From: JAYREN01 sp041908845
GTDB lineage: Bacteria > Acidobacteriota > Holophagae > Holophagales > Holophagaceae
Direction of reading: 5' to 3'
NCBI GenBank assembly: GCA_041908845.1
Contig: JAYREN010000202.1
Span: 1 to 5,522 of the forward strand
Length of the DNA: 5,522 nucleotides
Position 1 is the first letter of the stretch. Every line of letters starts with the position of its first letter. Positions 1 through 5,522 of the stretch are shown in pieces. A model generated the notes under the pieces. The model was not told the DNA's origin and ran no database searches. It worked only from the letters and a program-made list of their open reading frames with translations. Made by a program: the position numbers and the translations under genes.

Positions 1-1
1 C

Positions 2-253
2 TCAAACCTGGGCTCGGAATTTTGGAATCGCCCCGCTTCGCCCGAGGAAGGTTCCTTGCAGGTGGATCCCATGGATCTCCTGAGCCTCGCGGAAAGCCCG
101 GATGAGCGCAGCGAGTGGTACAAGACCCCAGTCCCGAAGGAATTGCTCAGTCGCTTGGGGAAAGGCCCAGTGGTGCTTTTCCGGCGCCACCTGGGCCACC
201 ACCTGCTTGAAAAGGTGGACCGAACCTGCCGCCTGCATTCGGAGGTGCTGTGA
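2..253 (+). CDS. Unknown protein, 3' end (5' end probably outside window)
   Basis: I do not recognise this protein. The frame is open from the left edge to the TGA at 251-253, giving 83 residues, so it is probably the C-terminal end of a longer gene. A shorter complete gene is possible: ATG at 71 follows an AGGTGG at 60-65 with a 5-base spacer and would give 60 residues. The product is charged and has no membrane segment. It includes a patch reading EWYKTPVPKELL and a tail rich in His, Arg and Leu (FRRHLGHHLLEK). Third codon positions are strongly G/C, which favours this strand over the long antisense frame. The stop overlaps the start of the AAA-M41 protease gene (TGATG), so the two are probably co-translated and may work together. 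Function cannot be assigned. Confidence 0.6.
   Translation, partial: SNLGSEFWNRPASPEEGSLQVDPMDLLSLAESPDERSEWYKTPVPKELLSRLGKGPVVLFRRHLGHHLLEKVDRTCRLHSEVL
241..245 (+). promoter_or_regulatory. Ribosome binding site of the AAA-M41 protease gene
   Basis: GGAGG lies 7 bases before ATG 253 and 4 bases before an in-frame GTG at 250. The normal spacing supports ATG 253 as the start. The site sits inside the last codons of the upstream gene, as expected for translational coupling through the TGATG overlap. Confidence 0.7.
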
Positions 254-2370
254 TGGAACCCAAGACTTTCTTCCATTCCGGGTTCTGTTTCGCCCTGAAA
301 GGCGAAGTGCTTCCCGGCCTTGTGCTGACGCATTTGGTGGGGAAGGATCTGCGCACGGCGGAGCGGCTGCTGGAGGATTTCTTCCTGGACCTGATGATGG
401 TGGCCCAGGAGCGTTTCGGGGATCAAATCCAGGAGGCGCCTGAGCCCTTCGGATTCATGGTGGATGGCAATCACAAACTGCGCCAGCGGCTGGCGGAGGC
501 CCTGCGCGAAGTGCGAAACACAACCTACCTCGTGACCCAGAATCCCCTGGTGGAAGCGCTGGTGCGGCGCCTCCTACCCTCAGGCGAGGACGGGTTCCAG
601 GTGATGGATTCGCCGGAGCGGCTCCGCAATCTGCCGCCTGGGGGCTTGGTGCTGCTCGATGCGCTGGACCTTCCGTGGAATTCGCCGTTTCCCACCCTCA
701 CCGGCATGGACCACATGGTGGTGCGGATCCTGGTGAATGCCCTGGCCTCCCAAGACGCAGAAGGCTGGCTCCAGGAGCAATTCCTTCCCATCCAGGTCCA
801 TCCCCGGGATGGGTTTCGGAAGCACCAAATCGTGGCCGCGAAGGTGTTGGTGGAAGCGTTGGATCTGGCCCGGTTTTCTGGTTATTTCGAACGCTGCCGC
901 TCGGCGCATCAGCGCTGGCGAACCCATCTGGAAGTGGACTTCCCGTCGGGATCCTCAAACGTTCAGGCGACGCTTTGCTTCGACGGGGAGGATCGCGTGC
1001 TGCGTTCCGCGGATCTCAAACGGGACATCCCCTGGGCGCAAATCCCCGACCTTCGATTTTCCGATGTCCTGGGCATTCAGGCCGCCAAGGAGCGGCTCCA
1101 GGAATACCTTGATTGGCTGCGGGATCCCCAAGGGGAACCCGGCCTCCGGGCCTGTGTGCTATCAGGCCCGCCCGGAACCGGGAAAACGCATGCATGCTTG
1201 GCTACCGCCGGGGAAGCGCAGGTGCCCTGCATCGTGATGGGGGGAAGCGAATTCCTGAACCAGTGGTATGGCGAAACGGAAAGGATCATTCGGGAAACGT
1301 TTTCGGCGATGCAGCAATACGATGCCGCTGTGCTAGTGATTGATGAATTGGATTCGATTGCGTGGCGCAGGGACCAAAGTAACGAATGGCGTGCTCAAGA
1401 CCAAGCACAGGTCGTCGGTGAAATGCTCCGCAGCATCGACCGACTTCGAAAGGGGCCGGGCAGGGTCCTCCTGCTCGCCACGACCAACCAATACGAACGC
1501 CTCGACCCCGCCCTGGTGCGCAGCATGCGCATGGGAGAGCGCCTCCACCTGGGGCTGCCCTCGGCCGATGATCGCCGGGCCATGCTTCAGGGGCTGCTGA
1601 AGGATCTGCTCGAAGCCTCCGATCTGGATGAAGCCGTGGCGATGACCACCGGGCTGAGCCCCGCGGATCTCACAGATCTGGCGGCGAAAGCCCGGAAGCT
1701 GGCCACGGGTAAATCGGAAACGTTCTCGTTCGCGCACCTGCGAGCCGCGCTCTTCGAGCGCCGCCAAGGCGAAGCGAACGGAAGCCTTCGGCTGGATGAG
1801 GCCACGAAACGTCGGGTCGCCTTCCACGAAGCGGGCCACGCCCTGGTGGCATTTCACTTGATGGGATCAGACCGCATTGAACACCTATCCGTGATTCCGG
1901 CGGCCTCTGGAACCCTGGGCACGACGTTTCAACGTCGCTCCGAAACGGTGGACCTGATGGATCGGCGCGCCGTGGAGCACCAGATGGCGATGCTGCTGGC
2001 AGGACGCGTGGCGGAAGGCCTCAGTCATCCCGAAACGGGTCCGTCCCAGGGAGCTGAAAACGATCTCCAGGAAGCCACCCGCCTGGCTCAGTTCGCCATC
2101 GGCGCGTGGGGCCTGGACCCGGAATTCCCCCTGCTTTCCATGGAGGCCCTACCCATCAGCCTTCAACACGAGCTTTCATCCCAATTCCTCGCGCGGATCC
2201 AGCAATGGATTCAGGCGGCGGAAGCACGCGCAAACGTCGAACTCACCCGTCACCGGGAACAGCTTGAGGCCCTGGCGTTGCGCCTTGCGGAAGCCGAGAC
2301 CCTCCACCGCCCGGATCTGATCGCGATGCTTGGAGCTCCCGAAGCCTCCACCCATGTGGTGACGTCATGA
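253..2370 (+). CDS. Soluble FtsH-like AAA+ ATPase / M41 zinc metalloprotease
   Basis: ATP-driven protease of the FtsH class, 705 residues from ATG 253. Residues 1 to about 260 match nothing I know and lack a hydrophobic stretch long enough for a membrane helix; FtsH has two there, so this enzyme is probably cytosolic. The AAA module starts near 265 (FSDVLGIQAAKERLQEYL, close to FtsH). It has Walker A GPPGTGKT (305-312), a pore loop WYGETE (338-343), Walker B VLVIDELD (360-367), sensor-1 Asn412 and second-region-of-homology arginines R423, R426 and R430. The M41 domain has HEAGH (525-529, Glu catalytic) and GAENDL with Asp604 as the expected third zinc ligand, followed by WGLDPEFPLLS and the usual C-terminal helix (LHRPDLIAMLG). 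All key residues are present, so activity is likely. Family and domains are well supported; substrate is unknown. Both neighbouring genes overlap it by 1-4 bases. I give no ftsH symbol because the membrane anchor is missing. Confidence 0.95.
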   Translation: MEPKTFFHSGFCFALKGEVLPGLVLTHLVGKDLRTAERLLEDFFLDLMMVAQERFGDQIQEAPEPFGFMVDGNHKLRQRLAEALREVRNTTYLVTQNPLVEALVRRLLPSGEDGFQVMDSPERLRNLPPGGLVLLDALDLPWNSPFPTLTGMDHMVVRILVNALASQDAEGWLQEQFLPIQVHPRDGFRKHQIVAAKVLVEALDLARFSGYFERCRSAHQRWRTHLEVDFPSGSSNVQATLCFDGEDRVLRSADLKRDIPWAQIPDLRFSDVLGIQAAKERLQEYLDWLRDPQGEPGLRACVLSGPPGTGKTHACLATAGEAQVPCIVMGGSEFLNQWYGETERIIRETFSAMQQYDAAVLVIDELDSIAWRRDQSNEWRAQDQAQVVGEMLRSIDRLRKGPGRVLLLATTNQYERLDPALVRSMRMGERLHLGLPSADDRRAMLQGLLKDLLEASDLDEAVAMTTGLSPADLTDLAAKARKLATGKSETFSFAHLRAALFERRQGEANGSLRLDEATKRRVAFHEAGHALVAFHLMGSDRIEHLSVIPAASGTLGTTFQRRSETVDLMDRRAVEHQMAMLLAGRVAEGLSHPETGPSQGAENDLQEATRLAQFAIGAWGLDPEFPLLSMEALPISLQHELSSQFLARIQQWIQAAEARANVELTRHREQLEALALRLAEAETLHRPDLIAMLGAPEASTHVVTS

Positions 2371-2831
2371 CCCTGGACGCTGCCATGCACGATCTTGCTC
2401 GGGCCCCGCTGGCGGTGGGTAGGCCCCCGGCCGAGGTTCTCGAGCTCCTTTTCGGACAGGCCTGGACCGCGGTGTTGATCACATGCCGCCCAACTCCCCC
2501 TCATCTCTCAGAAATCCTAACTGAAATGGCAAGACACCTTGATACCAACCGGCTCCGGCCATGCGTCGCCCGGATGGCTCTTGAGTCTGCGGGAATTGAT
2601 CCGCTCCTCCTGGTGCTGCACGCCGATCGGATATGCAGGAATGGCGATCCGCTGGTCTTGGCGAAACTCCTGGCCCGAGCCTTGGAAGTTCCGGAGGCAA
2701 TGGTGAAACGTCTCTCCTCTGGCTGGTGGACACCCTCTGTTTTCTTCCCTCTGCCCTTCCCTGATCTTGGAGTCGATCTGGATGGGCTTTCCGATGATGA
2801 AGCCCGGGCCTTGCGGGAAGCCCTCAGGTAG
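2367..2831 (+). CDS. Unknown protein coupled to the AAA-M41 protease
   Basis: 154-residue protein that I do not recognise. Its ATG overlaps the protease stop (ATGA, 2367-2370), with only a weak GGTGA at 2358-2362 ahead of it, so translation probably depends on ribosomes finishing the protease gene. Predicted mainly helical by eye: Leu/Ala-rich helices at about 20-35, 43-60 and 88-120, then an aromatic-proline segment at 118-134 (GWWTPSVFFPLPFPDLG), then an acidic helical tail (LSDDEARALREALR). No signal peptide or membrane segment. Three cysteines (about 40, 65 and 89) are not in a metal-binding spacing. The tight coupling suggests a partner such as an adaptor, inhibitor or dedicated substrate of the protease, but this is inference from position alone. 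Confidence 0.75.
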   Translation: MTLDAAMHDLARAPLAVGRPPAEVLELLFGQAWTAVLITCRPTPPHLSEILTEMARHLDTNRLRPCVARMALESAGIDPLLLVLHADRICRNGDPLVLAKLLARALEVPEAMVKRLSSGWWTPSVFFPLPFPDLGVDLDGLSDDEARALREALR

Positions 2832-3005
2832 TGCAACAGGCTACGGGATGCAGCTTCCCAGAGCCTCATTGCGGATGAAGATCGCCTATACACTGATGAT
2901 TCCCCCAATAGCCGACGCATCCAGCGTGTTTTCCGGCCCTGGACATCCGGAAGCCAAGCAGGGACACCGCCCCAAATGGAAACCGATCACACGAGGTGAG
3001 CACCA
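2832..3005. other. Intergenic gap between protease unit and amidohydrolase
   Basis: 174 bases without a convincing gene. A plus-strand frame crosses it but begins inside the preceding gene in another frame and reads like a shadow. A promoter for the amidohydrolase may lie here: TTGCGG at 2869-2874 and TATACA at 2887-2892 are visible, but they are only 12 bases apart, so I do not call one. An inverted repeat GGGAAGC/GCTTCCC (2815-2821 and 2853-2859) spans the end of the preceding gene, with a 31-base loop and no T-tract. Confidence 0.5.
2993..2999 (+). promoter_or_regulatory. Ribosome binding site of the amidohydrolase gene
   Basis: GAGGTGA ends 6 bases before ATG 3006. It is a strong match at ideal spacing and fixes the start, which is also where the signal peptide begins. 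Confidence 0.8.
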
Positions 3006-4322
3006 ATGAGGAAAGTCCTTCAATTCCTGGTCTTTTCACTGATTGTTCCCGTTGGGCTCCTTCAATCGGCTGAGCCGATGGCCAAGGTCACTGCCCTTAA
3101 AGCCGCATGGCTGTGGGACGGAACTTCGGAGGCCCGAATCCCCGATGCTGTAGTGGTTATCGAGGGCGACCGAATCACGGCGGCCGGATCCCGGGTGCCC
3201 ATCCCCAAGGGGGCGCGGGTCATCGATCTCGGGTCCGCTACCATCCTGCCCGGCCTCATCGATGCGCACACCCACCTGCTGCTGAATGAGGACATCCGAC
3301 AGAGCGAATCCGGGATGGACATCGTCGCGCCCGTGGTGATGACGGGAACGGCAAAACGAGCCCTTCGCGGGGCCAGCCTTGCCCGGGAATACCTCGAAGC
3401 CGGCTTCACGGCGGTCCGAGACGTGGGCAATGGCGGCCAGGGGGGAGACTTGGCCTTGCGCGATGCCATTCAAGGGGGCTGGATTGAGGGGCCCGTGATG
3501 CTGGCATCGGGCCGGGCACTCTCTGGACCTCGCGGCCAATTCCAAACGCTTCCCGAAGAACAGCGGGGAATCATTGCCCAGGAATACGCGCCCATTCTGG
3601 ATTCGCCTTCGGCCGTTCACGCCGTGCGCCTTGCGGTTGCGGAAAGGACCGATCTCATCAAGGTCATCCTGGACCAGACCTTCTCGAAGAAGGACTTGAC
3701 CGCTATCGTGGCCGAGGCCCATCGGCTGAAGCGAAAAGTGGCCGCCCATGCCACGAGCGAGTATGAGGTCCTGCTGGCTGCGGAGTGCGAGGTGGATTCC
3801 ATCGAGCATGGAACCCAGGGCGTCCCAGCCGAGGCATTGCGGCTGATGGCGGAGGAGAAAATCAGCTTCGTCCCCACGGCCATGTCTCGCCTCCTCGCGC
3901 AGCGCCTATATGTGGATGCCCTTGGGCTACCTTCTGAGCAAGCCAAGCAGAGCCAATCCGAAAATGAAAAGTGGCTGGCTTCCATGGGCGGGGTCATCCT
4001 CGCTGCCCGCAAGGAGGGGGTGCCGATCGTCTTTGGCTCGGACCTTTACCACCAGATCCCTGGCCTGACCCGCGGCCAAGGCGCCCGGGAAGCCCTTTTC
4101 GGTCTCGTGGAAGCAGGCCTTCGTCCGGTGGAAGCCCTTCGTGCAGCCACGAGCAGCGCAGCCGACCTCATGGGGCGTGGTGACACCATGGGTAAAGTCA
4201 AGGCGGGCTATTCGGCCAACCTTTTGGTGGTCAAAGGAAACCCCCTGGAGGATCTCCATACGCTTTCGAAAATCAGGATGATCGTCGTCCAGGGGAAATT
4301 GAAGACACCAACCAAGGAGTGA
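3006..4322 (+). CDS. Exported metal-dependent amidohydrolase (imidazolonepropionase / prolidase-like)
   Basis: 438-residue amidohydrolase-superfamily enzyme. A signal peptide is clear: MRK, then a hydrophobic stretch to about residue 19, with likely cleavage after LQSA (22), so it should act in the periplasm or outside. The TIM-barrel metal ligands are all present: DAHTH (H88, H90), the candidate carboxylated lysine K219 in DLIKVILDQ, H248 in AAHAT, H268 in SIEHGT, and D346 in FGSD. Other family marks are the beta-sandwich flanks (WLWDGTSEARIPDAVVVIEG near the start, NLLVVKGNPLEDL near the end), AGFTAVRDVG (132-141) and PT (290-291). This pattern is typical of the group annotated as imidazolonepropionase-related hydrolases, which includes Xaa-Pro dipeptidases. 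The substrate cannot be read from sequence; a peptide or N-acyl amino acid is plausible, and a true cytosolic HutI is unlikely given the signal peptide. It has its own ribosome site and is probably transcribed apart from the protease unit. Confidence 0.92.
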   Translation: MRKVLQFLVFSLIVPVGLLQSAEPMAKVTALKAAWLWDGTSEARIPDAVVVIEGDRITAAGSRVPIPKGARVIDLGSATILPGLIDAHTHLLLNEDIRQSESGMDIVAPVVMTGTAKRALRGASLAREYLEAGFTAVRDVGNGGQGGDLALRDAIQGGWIEGPVMLASGRALSGPRGQFQTLPEEQRGIIAQEYAPILDSPSAVHAVRLAVAERTDLIKVILDQTFSKKDLTAIVAEAHRLKRKVAAHATSEYEVLLAAECEVDSIEHGTQGVPAEALRLMAEEKISFVPTAMSRLLAQRLYVDALGLPSEQAKQSQSENEKWLASMGGVILAARKEGVPIVFGSDLYHQIPGLTRGQGAREALFGLVEAGLRPVEALRAATSSAADLMGRGDTMGKVKAGYSANLLVVKGNPLEDLHTLSKIRMIVVQGKLKTPTKE

Positions 4323-4397
4323 GGCTTCCCTAAGGATGAATAAGACTGGTCCCAGGGCCTATCGAAACTCCGTTCGCAAGATCGTCACCTAGGATCA
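4323..4397. other. Gap between convergent genes, no clear terminator
   Basis: 75 bases separate the amidohydrolase stop from the stop of the small minus-strand gene. A bidirectional terminator would be expected, but I see no stable GC hairpin followed by T-runs on either strand. Termination may be rho-dependent or lie further along. Confidence 0.4.
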
Positions 4398-4814
4398 TTA
4401 AAGGCGATCAAAAATCCGGCCGACTTCAGCCAGATTGAATTGCAGGTCTTCAAGGGTGCTTTGGATCGCGGCAGCATGTTCCACCACGACATTGTGTTGG
4501 TGGTGGACCAAATCGCGCATGCAACGGATCGCGTCCTCAGCGTAGGTGATGGGATCGCGATCACGAAGCGCTTCTGCAACGAAGCAGCCCTCTGCGTGGC
4601 CCTGGGCGGGGAAGCGTGAACACGCGCAGCAAGGACCGCGGGGGGCATCAGGCCCACCCCACTCGATGAGCCTTAATGCCGACTGCATCCGTTGGGCACG
4701 AAGACCAAGCCGTATGAGTGATCGGCCATATTCGGTGATGCCACCCCCACGGATGTCTTCTCCGCTTTCAAAGTCCTCTTCCACATGGCCTCCATTCTTC
4801 TGACCAGCCTGCAC
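4398..4814 (-). CDS. Small protein with a C-x2-C-x7-H-x3-C motif, unknown function
   Basis: About 138 residues from GTG 4814, ending at TAA 4398-4400. The start is uncertain. GTG 4814 follows AGGA with an 8-base spacer; GTG 4784 follows GGAGG with a short 4-base spacer; ATG 4874 has no clear ribosome site and would overlap the upstream gene by 29 bases. Mid-protein, after a Trp-Gly-Gly turn, comes PCCACSRFPAQGHAEGC (codons 4584-4634), a Cys-Cys-His-Cys set that could bind zinc. It is followed by FVAEALRDRD. Such a Cys/His hairpin followed by a Leu/Ala helix recalls short zinc-binding segments common in phage and mobile-element proteins; that comparison is from memory and loose. The C-terminal third is helical, with a His cluster LVHHQHNVVVEHAAAI. 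No membrane segment. It is the last gene of the minus-strand cluster. Confidence 0.7.
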   Translation of the reverse strand: MQAGQKNGGHVEEDFESGEDIRGGGITEYGRSLIRLGLRAQRMQSALRLIEWGGPDAPRGPCCACSRFPAQGHAEGCFVAEALRDRDPITYAEDAIRCMRDLVHHQHNVVVEHAAAIQSTLEDLQFNLAEVGRIFDRL

Positions 4815-4845
4815 CGTCGGATTCCTGATGGGAGCCCTCGAGGCC

Positions 4846-5403
4846 CTAAGGCACGAGATTGAATAGGTACCCATGGATCGCAGCGGCTTCGACCCAGGGA
4901 AGAATCTGGTCCCTCGGCAGTGGGACATCCACGTATACAGGTGTTTCGGAGACCTGGTCCATGGGGCCGAATCCGCAAGCATCCAAGGGATGCAGCTTCA
5001 GTTGTGGCCCCTGTGCTCGGGCTTCACGAAAGTCTTCAGGCCGATCCAAGATGAAGATCAAACCCATTTCACTCTTACAGGCCCAAAGTCGCTCATAACC
5101 GAAAACCACAAACGGGCTGATGCACTCTTGTCGGATGCTTTCGATTTTAGTTGTCCTGGCCTCCGAAGGCGGGTCTTCTCGCTCCTCCCGAAGAAGGGCC
5201 TTCAAGGTTTGTAGTCGCTGCAACTGGTCCGGGCGGGCCTTATGCTGTTTTACAAGCCACTGCCACAAAAGGTCCCAACGATCCTGGATGACCGGCTCGA
5301 CTCCGGGGGTCATCAGGGTCGGGGTTGGCCTTTGGTCAGCCCCAGGGGAAACTTGAGGCACCTTAGCGTAGTGGGGAACCGGCCATGGGGCGGTGTCCGC
5401 CAT
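4846..5403 (-). CDS. Unknown 185-residue protein of the minus-strand cluster
   Basis: I do not recognise this protein. It ends at TAG 4846-4848. I choose ATG 5403 (MADTAPWPVPHY). An in-frame ATG at 5496 has a fine GGAGGA (5501-5506) 4 bases ahead and would give 216 residues, but its extra 31 residues are Ser/Thr/Pro-rich and overlap a more protein-like frame of the upstream gene, so I think that site is accidental. The N-terminal 45 residues are proline-rich and probably disordered. Residues about 46-95 form charged helices (RWDLLWQWLVKQHKARPDQL). The rest looks alpha/beta, with hydrophobic strands (FVVFGYERLWAC, MGLIFILDRPEDF, PVYVDVPLPRDQILPW) and the end GYLFNLVP. No signal peptide or membrane helix. 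The next gene starts about 31 bases downstream of its stop, so the two are probably cotranscribed. Confidence 0.72.
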   Translation of the reverse strand: MADTAPWPVPHYAKVPQVSPGADQRPTPTLMTPGVEPVIQDRWDLLWQWLVKQHKARPDQLQRLQTLKALLREEREDPPSEARTTKIESIRQECISPFVVFGYERLWACKSEMGLIFILDRPEDFREARAQGPQLKLHPLDACGFGPMDQVSETPVYVDVPLPRDQILPWVEAAAIHGYLFNLVP

Positions 5404-5521
5404 CAAGCTGCCGAAGAATGTGATCCCACCGCCGCATGACGTCATAGACCGTGAGTTTGTTGGGGTCAAAGGTAGTGCGCTGTTCGGTTGCGCCATTGAG
5501 TCCTCCGATGCGTTCGAAAAA
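5363..5521 (-). CDS. Unknown protein, 3' end (continues beyond right edge)
   Basis: A minus-strand frame is open from the right edge to TAA 5363-5365 and gives 52 residues without needing a start. It contains TTFDPNKLTVYDVMRRWDHI and then LRQLDGGHRPMAGSPLR. Its amino-acid mix (charged and aromatic residues, helix-like pattern) is far more protein-like than the Ser/Thr/Pro-rich alternative frame over the same bases, so I read it as the C-terminal end of a larger gene. It overlaps the downstream gene by 41 bases if that starts at ATG 5403. A frameshift joining the two into one protein is an alternative. Too little is visible to name a family. Confidence 0.5.
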   Translation of the reverse strand, partial: FFERIGGLNGATEQRTTFDPNKLTVYDVMRRWDHILRQLDGGHRPMAGSPLR

Positions 5522-5522
5522 C

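Noticed and set aside
2..238. Minus-strand open frame at the left edge
   Set aside because: It reads fairly well as protein, but the plus frame has strong G/C bias at third positions and a coupled junction to the protease gene.
250..252. GTG as the start of the AAA-M41 protease gene
   Set aside because: It lies only 4 bases after GGAGG, while the adjacent ATG 253 has a 7-base spacer and forms the TGATG overlap. The difference is one residue.
2815..2859. Inverted repeat GGGAAGC/GCTTCCC as a terminator
   Set aside because: The 31-base loop is too long, the stem is only 7 pairs and no T-run follows.
2869..2892. TTGCGG and TATACA as a sigma-70-like promoter
   Set aside because: The spacer is 12 bases instead of about 17, and the -10-like box matches only four of six positions.
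3036..3809. 257-codon open frame on the minus strand
   Set aside because: It lies opposite the well-supported amidohydrolase, shows no domain pattern, and is the usual antisense shadow in G+C-rich coding DNA.
4340..4412. Possible terminator stems (GGTCCC/GGGCC-like, GATCG/CGATC)
   Set aside because: The pairings are short or imperfect and lack a T-tract.
4385..4657. 90-codon minus-strand frame beside the CCHC protein gene
   Set aside because: It is Ser/Arg/Pro-rich with no visible motif; the overlapping frame holds the ordered Cys/His motif and helical tail.
1..5522. tRNA, rRNA, CRISPR repeats, insertion-sequence ends
   Set aside because: No cloverleaf-like segment, spaced direct repeats, transposase motif or terminal inverted repeats were seen on either strand by reading.

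Overview
The window is about 60% G+C by eye and bacterial: tightly packed genes, Shine-Dalgarno-like sites and overlapping stop/start codons. No gene fixes the species. A secreted imidazolonepropionase-like amidohydrolase next to a divergent FtsH-like protease would fit an acidobacterium of the Holophaga/Geothrix type, but that is a weak inference from general gene style.

Layout. Plus strand, 2-2831: three genes read as one translationally coupled unit. The end of an unrecognised protein (2-253) overlaps the next start in TGATG. An AAA+/M41 metalloprotease (253-2370) overlaps the next start in ATGA. A 154-residue protein of unknown function (2367-2831) closes the unit. After a 174-base gap comes an exported metal-dependent amidohydrolase (3006-4322) with its own strong ribosome binding site. 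A 75-base gap separates it from a convergent minus-strand cluster, read from the right edge: the end of a gene running off the window (5363-5521), a 185-residue unknown protein (4846-5403) and a small protein with a CCHC metal-binding-type motif (4398-4814).

The main interest is the protease. It has the complete FtsH ATPase and M41 peptidase halves, with Walker A and B, HEAGH and the distal Asp zinc ligand. The FtsH membrane-anchoring N-terminus is missing; about 260 residues with no recognisable membrane segment replace it. It therefore looks like a soluble FtsH-type protease with a new recognition domain, translated together with two small unknown proteins that could be its adaptor, regulator or substrate. 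That role is inference; only the gene arrangement and motifs are seen.

The minus-strand cluster is accessory-looking and unassigned. Its two upstream members overlap in different frames near the right edge, so either a short gene overlap or a frameshift is present there. No RNA gene, CRISPR array, insertion sequence or convincing rho-independent terminator was seen.
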